A stretch of 64,000 nt of DNA from positions 2,368,270-2,432,269 of the forward strand of contig NC_015666.1 in assembly GCF_000217715.1 (NCBI RefSeq), read 5' to 3'. The position numbers were made by a program, and so were the translations under genes. Of the stretch, positions 25,240-33,808 are shown piece after piece. How positions within the stretch are numbered: the first letter of the stretch is position 1; each line of letters starts with the position of its first letter. This DNA is from Halopiger xanaduensis SH-6 (GTDB taxonomy: Archaea; Halobacteriota; Halobacteria; Halobacteriales; Natrialbaceae). The notes beneath the pieces are model-generated. The model searched no databases, was not told the DNA's origin, and saw nothing but the letters and a program-made list of their open reading frames with translations.

Positions 25240-27036
25240 ATGAATCGGACGACACTCGATTCGGTGTTCGCCGTCGGCTTCGTCGCCGTCGCAGTCGGTA
25301 TCCTCGTGGCGCGAGCGAACCCCGCGACCGCGTACGAGGCGTCGGTGTACACGGCGACGCCGACGGCGACGTGGGCCGGGCTGGCGATCGGCCTGGCGAT
25401 CGCTGTCCTCGGAGCGATCGGCTGTCGCGGCCGCGAGCAGGCGATCGCCATTGGACTCGGCAGTTTGGCGGTGACGGCAATCGTGAGCCTCCCCGTGATT
25501 CGGAACTACCGGTTCGCCGGGATGGGCGACGCGCTGACGCACCTCGGGTGGACGCGCGACATCGTCACCGGAAATATGGCGCCTCACGAGTTGATCTATC
25601 CCGGCGTTCACTCGTTGGCGGCGGTCGTCCACTACATCGGAGGCGTCTCGATCGAGCGTGCGCTGCTGTTTACCATCGTCTTCCTGTTCGTCCCCTTCCT
25701 AATCTTCGCCCCGCTGGCTGCTCGAGAGATCGACAATACCGGACTGGCAGCCGGCTGCGCAGCGGTCGTCGCGTGGATGGTCCTGCCGATCAACAACGTC
25801 GCGACGCACATGGGCGTCCACACCAACTCGAACGCGCTGTTTCTCGTGCCCGTCGTGGTCTTCGCGTTCGTCACGTTCCTTCGACGCCGGTCGACGATCG
25901 AACGGCTGCCGTTCGGCCTCTCGCCGTTCAGCGTTCTCGTCTACCTGACTGCCATCGGCTTACTGCTGGTCCACCTCCAGCAGATGGTCAATATCGTCGT
26001 CCTCGTCGGTGCGATCGCCGGCGTCCAGTTTCTCGCCCGGCGCCGGTACGACGACCACCCGATTCTCGAGCATCCGACGACGTACGTCCAGACGGTCGTG
26101 CTCGGCGCGATGTTCACCATCTGGGCGCTCGCCAACGAGCGGTTCCGGAACGCCGCGACGACCCTCGTCGAGGGCGTCCTCTCTGCGGACATCGGCGCCG
26201 GACAGGAGGTCGACCAGCGCGGGACCTCGCTGACCGAAATCGGCGGCAGCATCGCCGAACTGTTCGTGAAGATGTTCCTCGACGCGGCGGTGATCGGCCT
26301 CGTCGCGGGGCTGTTCGTGCTGGTGACCTGGATCGGCTGGACCCGGACCGACCGGGAGGCGTCGACGTTCGTCACGTACTTCGGGCTCGCACTGGTTCCG
26401 CTGGGAATCATGTTCGCCCTCTACTTCGTCGGGACGCCGACGATGGCGTTTCGGCAGGTCGGGTTCATCTACGTCGTCCTGACGATCCTCGGTGGGGTCG
26501 CGCTCGCACACGCGATTACCGGCCTCTCGCGGTACATCACGAGGCCGGGTGCGAACGCGGTGGCGTCGATCGGCCTCGGAGTGCTCCTCGTGCTCGGCCT
26601 GCTGACCGTCTACGCCTCGCCGCTGATCTATAGCCCGACACAGCACGTCACCGACGAGCAGTTCAGCGGCTACGAGTCGAGCTTCGAGCACACGGCCGGC
26701 GATCAACCCTACGTCGGACTGGGCTACGACCCCTACCGGTACGACCACGGTATCAACGGCCTCGAGGGCCAGGAGGAAGCTCCCCTGAGCGGCGCGGCGT
26801 TCTCGAGCGGCACCGTCGACGCCGAACGGTTCGAGGCGGGCAACTACAGCGGGGCCTACCGCGGCGTCGACTACTACCTCACGATCTCGGCGTTCGACGA
26901 AACGCGGGAAACGGAGGTTTATCGGGGGCTCGATATCAGCGAGGAGGCGGTTGCGGGCGTCGAGACCGACCCAGCCGCCAATAAAGTGATCTCCAACGAG
27001 GAGTACGAGATGTACGCCGTTGCTAGCGAGTCGTAA
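25240..27036 (+). CDS. Polytopic membrane protein, GT-C glycosyltransferase-like
   Basis: 598 residues with about eleven or twelve transmembrane helices up to residue 470, then about 130 residues outside the membrane. The first large loop contains R-F-A-G-M-G-D-A-L-T-H-L-G-W (residues 87-100), placed like the catalytic Asp loop of GT-C enzymes. The soluble C-terminal domain is acidic with Y-E-S-S-F-E-H-T and Y-S-G-A-Y-R-G-V. Probably a polyprenyl-phosphate-sugar-dependent glycosyltransferase, or a polymerase/ligase acting on the outer face. No WWDYG-type oligosaccharyltransferase motif was seen, so it is not a standard AglB. Monocistronic. Confidence 0.72.
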   Translation: MNRTTLDSVFAVGFVAVAVGILVARANPATAYEASVYTATPTATWAGLAIGLAIAVLGAIGCRGREQAIAIGLGSLAVTAIVSLPVIRNYRFAGMGDALTHLGWTRDIVTGNMAPHELIYPGVHSLAAVVHYIGGVSIERALLFTIVFLFVPFLIFAPLAAREIDNTGLAAGCAAVVAWMVLPINNVATHMGVHTNSNALFLVPVVVFAFVTFLRRRSTIERLPFGLSPFSVLVYLTAIGLLLVHLQQMVNIVVLVGAIAGVQFLARRRYDDHPILEHPTTYVQTVVLGAMFTIWALANERFRNAATTLVEGVLSADIGAGQEVDQRGTSLTEIGGSIAELFVKMFLDAAVIGLVAGLFVLVTWIGWTRTDREASTFVTYFGLALVPLGIMFALYFVGTPTMAFRQVGFIYVVLTILGGVALAHAITGLSRYITRPGANAVASIGLGVLLVLGLLTVYASPLIYSPTQHVTDEQFSGYESSFEHTAGDQPYVGLGYDPYRYDHGINGLEGQEEAPLSGAAFSSGTVDAERFEAGNYSGAYRGVDYYLTISAFDETRETEVYRGLDISEEAVAGVETDPAANKVISNEEYEMYAVASES

Positions 27037-27063
27037 GCCGTCGTAGAACTGAAAACAGTAGCC

Positions 27064-27071
27064 ATAACAAA
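27064..27071 (+). promoter_or_regulatory. ATAACAAA element before CoA-transferase/GNAT operon
   Basis: ATAACAAAAC in gene orientation, 37 bases before the ATG at 27101. Confidence 0.7.
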
Positions 27072-27100
27072 ACCGCATTTTCCCGTCGGTGTTGACGATC

Positions 27101-28327
27101 ATGAGCGCTCTCGACGACGTCCGCGTGCTCGACCTGACGCGCGTGCTCGGCGGACCGTACTGCACGATGTTGCTCGCCGACCTGGGCGCAGACGTCGTGA
27201 AAATCGAACCGCCGGGCGGGGATTTCGTCCGCGAAACGCCGCCGTTTCACGACGAGGACGATAGCTTCGGCGGCTACTTCCAGAGCATCAACCGCGGGAA
27301 GCGGAGCCTCGAGCTCGATTTCACCGACGAGGACGACCGCGACGATTTCCTGTCGCTCGTCGACGCGGCGGACGTCGTCGTCGAGAACTATCGCGCCGGG
27401 ACGATGGCGAAGTTCGACCTCGAGTACGAGCGCCTCGCCGAGCGCAACCCGCAACTCGTCTACGCGGCGCTGCGCGGGTTCGGCGATCCCCGCACCGTCG
27501 AGAGCCCCAAACAGGACGAGCCGGCGTTCGACCTCGTGGCGCAGGCGATGGGCGGCGTGATGCACCAGACCGGCCACCCGGACGGCCCGCCGACGAAGGT
27601 CGGGTTCGGCGTCGGCGACATCTTCACGGGCGTGTTGCACGCGGTCAACATTCTCGCGGCGCTGCACTACCGGGAGCGGACGGGCGTCGGACAGTTCGTC
27701 GACACGGCGATGTACGACTCCATGGTGAGCCTCGGCGAGCGGGCGGTCTACCAGTACTCCTACACCGGCGAGGTGCCCGAGCGGCGGGGCAACTCTCATC
27801 CGACGCTGTTCCCGTACAACGCCTTCGAGGCCGAGGACGGTTTCGTCGTCATCGCCGCGCTCACCGATCGCCACTGGCGGAACCTCTGTGAACACATGGG
27901 CGAACCCGAGTGGGCTGTCGACTACGCCGACGCCGCGGATCGGCTCGAGCACCGCGAGAAACTGCGCGAGGCGATCGCGGAATGGGTCGGCTCCCGATCG
28001 GCCGCGGCGGTCCTCGAGACGCTCAACGGGTCCGTCCCCTGCGGGCCGTTGCAGGACGTCGCCGACATCTACGACTGCGAGCACGCGAAGCAGCGGGAGA
28101 TGCTCGTCGAGGCCGACCTTCCCGAGGCCGACGAGACGGTGACGATCGCCGGCACGCCGATCAAGATGGCCAAGACGCCGCCCGAGCCGGGCGACCGCGC
28201 GCCGCTGCTGGACGAGCACCGGGACGAACTCCTCGGGGTCGACGTCGCGCGGCCGCCCGAGCCCGACGTCGGCGACGGGGAGACGGAGCCGTTCGAGGTT
28301 TCGCAAGACCAGTCACAGGACGATTGA
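27101..28327 (+). CDS. Family III (CaiB/BaiF) CoA transferase
   Basis: 408 residues from the ATG at 27101 (an ATG at 27089 adds four). Starts V-R-V-L-D-L-T-R-V-L-G-G-P-Y, and contains I-N-R-G-K-R-S-L and V-G-Q-F-V-D-T-A-M-Y-D-S, which holds the catalytic Asp of the family. It transfers CoA between carboxylic acids. The partner acids are unknown. Being in one operon with a GNAT acyltransferase under a glycan-locus promoter element suggests it activates an acyl group used to decorate a glycan, which is an inference. An independent metabolic role is the alternative. Confidence 0.9.
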   Translation: MSALDDVRVLDLTRVLGGPYCTMLLADLGADVVKIEPPGGDFVRETPPFHDEDDSFGGYFQSINRGKRSLELDFTDEDDRDDFLSLVDAADVVVENYRAGTMAKFDLEYERLAERNPQLVYAALRGFGDPRTVESPKQDEPAFDLVAQAMGGVMHQTGHPDGPPTKVGFGVGDIFTGVLHAVNILAALHYRERTGVGQFVDTAMYDSMVSLGERAVYQYSYTGEVPERRGNSHPTLFPYNAFEAEDGFVVIAALTDRHWRNLCEHMGEPEWAVDYADAADRLEHREKLREAIAEWVGSRSAAAVLETLNGSVPCGPLQDVADIYDCEHAKQREMLVEADLPEADETVTIAGTPIKMAKTPPEPGDRAPLLDEHRDELLGVDVARPPEPDVGDGETEPFEVSQDQSQDD

Positions 28328-28333
28328 ACGACC

Positions 28334-29554
28334 ATGGCAACCGACTCATCGAACCGAACGGAATCGAACGCGGAAGCGGCGAATAGCAACCGGGCCACCG
28401 AGAAACAGTCGGAGACAGAAACTGAGCGGGAACGGGACTCACAGCCCAGCGACGTAGAGACCGAAGACGACCCGTACACGATCCGGCCCTACGAACCCGA
28501 CGACAGGGAGGACTTCCTCGAGCTGTACGATCGGGTGCTCGGCGACCGCGACGACGAGTGGTTCCGCTGGAAGTACGAGGACAACCCCTACGTCGATCAC
28601 GTGCCGATGATCGTCGCGACCCACGAGGGGCGGGTCGTCGGCACGAAACCCAGTTTCGCACTCGAGCTTCGGGCCGGTAACCGGACCCTCCGGGCGCTCC
28701 AGCCGGCCGACGTCATGGTCCACGAGGACCACCGCCGGCGCGGGCTCTACTCGCGGACGACCGAACGGCTCAAGGAGCGGTACCGGGACCGGGAGGCCGA
28801 CCTGTTCTTCAACTTCCCGAACGAGGCGACGCTGTCGGGCAGCCTGAAACACGGTTGGCGGATCGTCGAGGAGGTGCCGACCTACTACCGCGTCCAGCGG
28901 CCCGACGCCTTAGTCGACGGTGACGAGCGCCTCGAGGCGCTCGCGACGGCCGCAGGCCCGGTCGCGGCGGCGTACTTCCGTGCGCGCGATCGGCTGGCCG
29001 ACCCGCCGACGGACGTCGTCGTTCGCCGGTTCGCGGACGTCCCCGTCGAGCAGTTCGTCGACTGCTACGAGCAAGCAGTACCGGGGACACTGCACGCACA
29101 CCGCGACGAGACGTTCTACGAGTGGCGCTTCGAGAACCCGAAGTGGACCTACGACGCCTACGTCGCGAGCCGCGACGGCGACCCCATCGCCGGCGTCATC
29201 ACCGGCACCCGAACGCAGGACGGAACGAAAGAAACCTGCCTGACCGATCTCGTCCCGCTGGCGCGGACCCGCGAGCGACGCGACGGCCTCGAGGCGATCC
29301 TCGCGCGCGTGCTCTCCGACCGGCGCGATTCGGCGCTGCTCGCGGCGAGCGGGCGCGCGGTCGACCCCGCCCTGCTCGGCCAGTTCGGTTTTCGGTCGGA
29401 CCAGTCGCTGCCGTTCTCGAATGTGACTCAGCCGACGACGCAGGTCACCTATCCGCTGGCGGACGACGGCGGCCACGAGTGGACCGTCGCCGGGCGGGCG
29501 ATCGCCGACCCCTCGAACTGGACAGTGACCTTCGCCGAACAGGACACCTGGTGA
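28334..29554 (+). CDS. GNAT-family N-acyltransferase with long acidic leader
   Basis: 406 residues. Residues 1-47 are a polar, Glu/Ser/Thr-rich leader. The first GNAT core (48-195) has T-I-R-P-Y-E-P-D-D-R-E-D-F, W-F-R-W-K-Y-E-D-N-P-Y and the acyl-CoA-binding M-V-H-E-D-H-R-R-R-G-L-Y-S. A second degenerate half repeats the theme with F-Y-E-W-R-F-E-N-P. Duplicated GNAT halves resemble FemX/Eis-type acyltransferases. Starts six bases after the CoA transferase, so the two are co-transcribed. Likely acylates an amino sugar or a similar amine. Confidence 0.82.
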   Translation: MATDSSNRTESNAEAANSNRATEKQSETETERERDSQPSDVETEDDPYTIRPYEPDDREDFLELYDRVLGDRDDEWFRWKYEDNPYVDHVPMIVATHEGRVVGTKPSFALELRAGNRTLRALQPADVMVHEDHRRRGLYSRTTERLKERYRDREADLFFNFPNEATLSGSLKHGWRIVEEVPTYYRVQRPDALVDGDERLEALATAAGPVAAAYFRARDRLADPPTDVVVRRFADVPVEQFVDCYEQAVPGTLHAHRDETFYEWRFENPKWTYDAYVASRDGDPIAGVITGTRTQDGTKETCLTDLVPLARTRERRDGLEAILARVLSDRRDSALLAASGRAVDPALLGQFGFRSDQSLPFSNVTQPTTQVTYPLADDGGHEWTVAGRAIADPSNWTVTFAEQDTW

Positions 29555-29680
29555 CCGGTGGTAATTGACTGCTATTCTCTAATTTAGTTGTTGAACTGAT
29601 AGAAACAGTCGTCGATCGACCCGTTTCGACCCGTTCGGCCCACCGTCGGAAATAGGCCCCATAGAACGGTTCTTGAGGGA

Positions 29681-29698
29681 GGTAATAGCGTATTTACC
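29681..29698. promoter_or_regulatory. Palindromic operator GGTAATA-GCG-TATTTACC
   Basis: GGTAATAGCGTATTTACC, an almost perfect inverted repeat, 187 bases before the ATG at 29868. A 17-base version with perfect arms stands at 31205-31221 before the paralogous gene. Confidence 0.65.
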
Positions 29699-29835
29699 CG
29701 GAAAATACGGTGTTACGACGGCTGTCCCGACCGGTATTCGTTCATATATTCGTGAACGAAACGCAGTAGATTGTACCGGAATCTATAGTGTTACAAATAT
29801 ATTCTGTAAATTTAATCCATATCGCCAAGGAAAAG

Positions 29836-29841
29836 TTTATG
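29836..29841 (+). promoter_or_regulatory. TATA box of first beta-helix gene
   Basis: GGAAAAGTTTATG, with purine-rich BRE directly before TTTATG, 32 bases before the ATG. Matches the element at 31393-31398 in sequence and position, consistent with near-leaderless transcripts. Confidence 0.65.
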
Positions 29842-29867
29842 AGTACAAGCCCAGGTTACGCAAGTGT

Positions 29868-30815
29868 ATGGCGCAGAATCCCCGTACGACCGATGCGGAA
29901 TCCGCTCCGACTACAGGCCGTAATTACGGATTAAGCCGCCGCAACTACGTTCGCTCGCTCGCCGCGGTCGCGACCGCAGCAACCTCCCTCGGCGCAGCCG
30001 GTTCGGTTGCCGCCCAGGACGATGGCGACTACGAGGTCATCGAGGCCACGGGCCAGACCATCCAGGTCGGCTCCGGCGAGACGTGGGAGAACAAGCTGAT
30101 CGACATGACCACCGGCGGTGACATCGTCGTCAGCGCGTACGGTACCGACTGGACGATCCGCAACATCGGATTCAAGGGCAAGAACACCTCCGGCACCGGC
30201 TCCGCCACCTTCGGCATCTGTGACGAGGGCGGCTCGAGCACGATCGAGAACATCTACCTCGGCGACGGCACGGACGGCCGCAACGGCGCCGACACCGGGC
30301 ACGGCCAGACCGCCTTCTGGGTCGACCCGAAGCACTCCGGTCACATCGACTTCAAGCACCTGAACATCCAGAAGTTCGCCGACAACGCGATCTACGGCTC
30401 CGCCCCCGGCAGCAACGGCGGCGGCACCCTCCACATCGACCAGAGCTTCGCCGCGAACTGCCGCGTTTCGCACTTCCGCGTGGCGTCCGAGGGCTGTAAG
30501 GTCACGAACTCGAGCGTCTACGTCGACAACGAGGAAGGCTACCAGGGCCGCGGGATCTGGGCCTGGGCACCCGGCACGATCGAGATCGACAACTGCCAGA
30601 TCCAGATGAACGGCGCCCACACCGCGATCGACGCGGGCGCGAACGGCAACCCGACGGAGGTCGTCGTCACCGACTCCGACTACGACGAGCAGGCCGGCAT
30701 CGCCGAGAACGCCGGCTCGAACGTCCAGCTCGAGAACACGGGCACCGAGCCCGAGGCCTTTATCCCGGAGGGCGTCCCGACCAGCCCCGAAGAGGCCGCC
30801 GGCGGCGACGACTAA
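29868..30815 (+). CDS. Tat-exported right-handed beta-helix protein (short paralogue)
   Basis: 315 residues, ATG at 29868 placed 32 bases after the TATA box. Tat signal S-R-R-N-Y-V-R-S-L followed by an Ala-rich hydrophobic stretch and cleavage near A-A-Q-D-D. The mature part begins Y-E-V-I-E-A-T-G-Q-T-I-Q-V and runs through repeated short beta strands (I-R-N-I-G-F-K-G, I-E-N-I-Y-L-G-D-G, I-E-I-D-N-C-Q-I) of a parallel beta-helix, as in pectate-lyase-like proteins. It ends with E-G-V-P-T-S-P-E-E-A-A-G-G-D-D. Exported, probably surface-attached or secreted; glycan binding or cleavage is plausible but no catalytic triad is obvious. Confidence 0.83.
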   Translation: MAQNPRTTDAESAPTTGRNYGLSRRNYVRSLAAVATAATSLGAAGSVAAQDDGDYEVIEATGQTIQVGSGETWENKLIDMTTGGDIVVSAYGTDWTIRNIGFKGKNTSGTGSATFGICDEGGSSTIENIYLGDGTDGRNGADTGHGQTAFWVDPKHSGHIDFKHLNIQKFADNAIYGSAPGSNGGGTLHIDQSFAANCRVSHFRVASEGCKVTNSSVYVDNEEGYQGRGIWAWAPGTIEIDNCQIQMNGAHTAIDAGANGNPTEVVVTDSDYDEQAGIAENAGSNVQLENTGTEPEAFIPEGVPTSPEEAAGGDD

Positions 30816-30883
30816 CGGAAACCGCGCTTCCACTCAACCGACTCCCGACGCATCCCTCGGGGACTCGATCCCCGACCTCCGCT

Positions 30884-30975
30884 GACGCCGACGGTCCTCC
30901 CCCGACTCCCCTCGACGCCGTCGGCCCTCCACCGACTCCCCCGCTGACGCTTTCCCTCCACCGCTCGCCCTTTCC
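30884..30975. repeat. Three imperfect copies of a ~30-base cytosine-rich repeat
   Basis: Units begin GACGCCGACGGTCCTCC (30884), GACGCCGTCGGCCCTCC (30914) and GACGCTTTCCCTCC (30946). The first two continue with CCGACTCCCC. They lie directly after the stop codon of the short beta-helix gene and may mark its 3' end. Confidence 0.45.
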
Positions 30976-31204
30976 GCGATTTCGTCGCTGCTTTTCCCGC
31001 CATTTTTCGTCCGTTAGCACCGTTGCGACGAGATAATGCTCGATAGTTCGCGACGCTTCACGCCGTTCCGATCGCTCCCCGTCGATGAGTTCTCGAGCCA
31101 ATACGATCGTGATTCGGCGGCGCCGAGAGACGTGCCGTACAAAATCGCGGCGGTCACGGCTGCTGTGCGCCGCCGCTTGCCGTCCGCTTCGGTCGAAATA
31201 GCTC

Positions 31205-31221
31205 GGTAATAGCGTATTACC
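31205..31221. promoter_or_regulatory. Palindromic operator GGTAATA-GCG-TATTACC
   Basis: Perfect 7-base arms around GCG, 221 bases before the ATG at 31426. Twin of the element at 29681-29698. The core ATAGCGTATTAC recurs once more at 58228-58239. Confidence 0.68.
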
Positions 31222-31392
31222 GGCGTGAAACAGTCCGCTCGATTGTCCGGATCGCCGCGAATCTATCGGTTCCCGACCCTTTCATCGTGCTAGCAACCGG
31301 TATAATTCCGTGTATGAATATAGATTATTTTCTGAATTAACCCTCAGAATGGACTTACTATATGTAAATTTTAAGTATTTTGAGGCGGAAGG

Positions 31393-31398
31393 TTTATG
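31393..31398 (+). promoter_or_regulatory. TATA box of second beta-helix gene
   Basis: GGAAGGTTTATG at 31387-31398, 33 bases (from TTTATG) before the ATG at 31426. Near-identical to the promoter at 29836. Confidence 0.65.
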
Positions 31399-31425
31399 CT
31401 CGTAGTATAGTATTACCCGATCGCA

Positions 31426-33258
31426 ATGGCACGCGAACCTTCGGTACTGGATGGCGGTAAATCCGACGAGGATGGCACTGAATCGTCGGATAACGGCGGT
31501 AATACTGTATTACTCGATCGGCGATCGTACCTGCGCCTCGCCGGCGTGACGACGGCCGCGGCGGCGGTCACGGGCTCCGCCGCGGCGGCGGGAGACGACT
31601 ACGAAGAGATCGCCGCCCGCGGACAGGTCATCCGGATCGGGCAGGGTGAAACGTACGAGAACAAACTGTTCGACCTCACGACCGGGGACAGCGTCGTCCT
31701 GCTCGTCGAGGGGAGCAACTCCGTGATCCGGAATATCGGATTCAAGGGGCTCCACCGCGGCGACGGGTTCATGATCTCGATCACCGCCCCCGCGGGAGAG
31801 GTCCTGATCGAGAACGTCTACCTCGGCGACGGTTCGACCAAGGAAGGCGAGAGCTTCGTCCACGGACCGGGCGCCGTCTTCTACCACCGCACCGCGTCCT
31901 GCGACGTCACCTTCCGGCAGATGAACGTTCAGGGCTGGCCGAACAACGGCTTCTACTGTTCCAATACCGCCTCCGGCGGCTCGGTTCGCTTCGAGAACTG
32001 TTACGGCAAGAACAACGGCGTCTCCACGTACCGCGTCGCGGGCGGGAACGACGCGATCGTCAACTCCGTCGCGTACAACGACGACACCGACTACGGCCCC
32101 GGCTGGGGCGGCTACACCGAGGATTCGGGCCGCCCGGTCTGGGTTTGGCCCGGCGGCACCGTCGCGATCGAGGACTCGAACTTCGCGGCCGGGAGCTACG
32201 GTCGCGCGATGGTCCTGCGCGGCAGCGGTTCCGCCCGCATGACCGGCGGCGGTATCCGCGGCGGCGTGCAGGGCTCCGGCCTCCAGCGCTCGAGCGTCTC
32301 GAGTTCGCCCGACCTCTCGCGACCCGAGGGCGTCCCGACCAGCCCCGAGGAAGCGGCGTCCGGCGGTTCGAGCGGGTCGCAGCCGGACCCGGACTCGAGT
32401 CCGAGTCCGGACGAGAGCGAAAACGAAGAGGAGAGCGACGAAACCGACCCCGACGAGGACGAGGAACTCCCGAACGTCCTCCTCGTCGAGGGCGACGAGT
32501 CCGACGTCACCCGCTACGAGTTCGACGTCTCCGGCACCGTCGAAAAGTCGAACGTCGACGGCGCCTCCATCGACGCCGAGGACGAGATCGACGGCGGATC
32601 CGTCCACGGCTCCGTCGCGAACTGGAAGGACGCGTTCCGGTTCGACGGCGACCTCGAGGAACTCACCGTCGACGGGCCGGGCACCGTCTCGCTCAACGGC
32701 GAGCGAATCGATCCCGCCGACTACGGTAGCGACCTGCCACACGTCCTCGAGGTACAGGGCGAGGGCGTGCCGACGAGCTTCGAGATCACCGTCGACGGCG
32801 AGATCGAACTCGCCGGCGGCGCGGATCCCGACGACGAGGCGACGACGATCTCGGGCTCGACGGTGCAGAGCGCCGTCACCGACGAGACGCAGACGTTCCG
32901 GTTCGCGGGCGCGCTGACGGACGTGACGTTCACCGAGGGCGAGGCGACCGTGCTCCTCGACGGCGAGGAGATCGATCCGAGCGAGTACGGCGACCACGAA
33001 CTGCTCCCCCACGCGCTCGTCATCGACGGCACCGACGCCGACGGGCCGAGCACCTACTCGTTCCAGGTGAGCGGTGCCGCCGTTCGTTCGGACTACCGAA
33101 ACGCCTCGATCGACGACGAGGACGTCGTCGAGGACCGGGCCGTTCGCGGCGCGGTCGGGAACTGGCTCGACGCGTACTGGTTCGACGGCGACATCGAGGA
33201 CTTCCGGCTCCTCGGCGACGCGACGGTCGACGTCCAGTACAACGCGCGCGATCAGTAA
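31426..33258 (+). CDS. Exported beta-helix protein with three C-terminal repeats (long paralogue)
   Basis: 610 residues. Residues 1-55 hold a Tat-like signal (L-D-R-R-S-Y-L-R-L-A-G then Ala-rich). Residues about 60-300 parallel the short paralogue, from Y-E-E-I-A-A-R-G-Q-V-I-R-I to P-E-G-V-P-T-S-P-E-E-A-A. Where the short protein ends, this one continues with a Ser/Asp/Glu/Pro linker (about 307-345). Then come three tandem beta domains of about 88 residues, starting L-P-N-V-L-L-V-E-G, L-P-H-V-L-E-V-Q-G and L-P-H-A-L-V-I-D-G. The first two end G-E-x-I-D-P-x-x-Y-G. Likely a secreted adhesin or glycan-active protein with a surface-binding tail. Confidence 0.85.
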   Translation: MAREPSVLDGGKSDEDGTESSDNGGNTVLLDRRSYLRLAGVTTAAAAVTGSAAAAGDDYEEIAARGQVIRIGQGETYENKLFDLTTGDSVVLLVEGSNSVIRNIGFKGLHRGDGFMISITAPAGEVLIENVYLGDGSTKEGESFVHGPGAVFYHRTASCDVTFRQMNVQGWPNNGFYCSNTASGGSVRFENCYGKNNGVSTYRVAGGNDAIVNSVAYNDDTDYGPGWGGYTEDSGRPVWVWPGGTVAIEDSNFAAGSYGRAMVLRGSGSARMTGGGIRGGVQGSGLQRSSVSSSPDLSRPEGVPTSPEEAASGGSSGSQPDPDSSPSPDESENEEESDETDPDEDEELPNVLLVEGDESDVTRYEFDVSGTVEKSNVDGASIDAEDEIDGGSVHGSVANWKDAFRFDGDLEELTVDGPGTVSLNGERIDPADYGSDLPHVLEVQGEGVPTSFEITVDGEIELAGGADPDDEATTISGSTVQSAVTDETQTFRFAGALTDVTFTEGEATVLLDGEEIDPSEYGDHELLPHALVIDGTDADGPSTYSFQVSGAAVRSDYRNASIDDEDVVEDRAVRGAVGNWLDAYWFDGDIEDFRLLGDATVDVQYNARDQ

Positions 33259-33808
33259 CCGGCCTCGTTTTTCGACGCGGTCCCGTCAGTCGGCAGTTCG
33301 ATTGCTGTCTTCGGATGTTTGGTCAGTATCGTGTCGCCGATTCGTAGCGGCGGCTTCAATTTGCACCGATCCACGAGTGCGCGTCGCGATCACCCGCAAC
33401 CGGGGGTTACTCGCCTGCAGCGTTTCGAATAGGGGACCCTAGCAGGGAGTTACACCGCGTCGCTCGAGTAATCGAGTATAGAATGGCTCCCGCGCCTGGA
33501 ACAGCAAGCTGGCACGCGAACTGCTCCGGTACTGGATGACGGTCGCCGGGAGCCAACTGTTGCTACGGGCGGGGTGATTAAAAGTCCTTCTCGAGTGAGC
33601 GGTTCAGTTTGCCGAACGGAGGCGTACTACAGGAAGTCAGGTTCGAGACGTCGGCGGTGACGGTCACCACGCGGCGACGGTCGTCACGTAACAGGTCGGG
33701 AACGAACGGACAACCGTGACGTGAGTCGAGTCGCGCCTGCAACGGTCGTACCGGCCGGGGAACGATTCGAATCGTGGTCGGGGGCGCGAGCGTGGGGGCG
33801 AATCGGAC
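33259..33808. other. Intergenic region, 550 bases
   Basis: Lies between the end of the long beta-helix gene and the end of the reverse-strand pseudogene. No promoter, repeat or convincing frame was seen. Possibly contains decayed coding DNA. Nothing recognised. Confidence 0.4.

Larger units (their letters stand above)
29555..29867. other. AT-rich control region, 313 bases
   Basis: Holds the GGTAATAGCG palindrome at 29681-29698 and the TATA box at 29836-29841 for the first beta-helix gene. The frame open from 29673 has non-haloarchaeal composition and is read here as leader, not protein. Confidence 0.6.
30816..31425. other. Intergenic region between beta-helix paralogues, 610 bases
   Basis: The first 170 bases are cytosine-rich with a roughly 30-base imperfect repeat starting at 30884, 30914 and 30946. 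Further on are the palindrome at 31205-31221 and an AT-rich promoter region with TATA at 31393. A reverse-strand frame (30760-31101) reflects the repeat and is not convincing as a gene. Confidence 0.55.

Noticed and set aside
29673-29867. N-terminal extension of the short beta-helix protein
   Set aside because: The stretch contains a palindrome and a TATA box; the Tat signal begins properly from the ATG at 29868.
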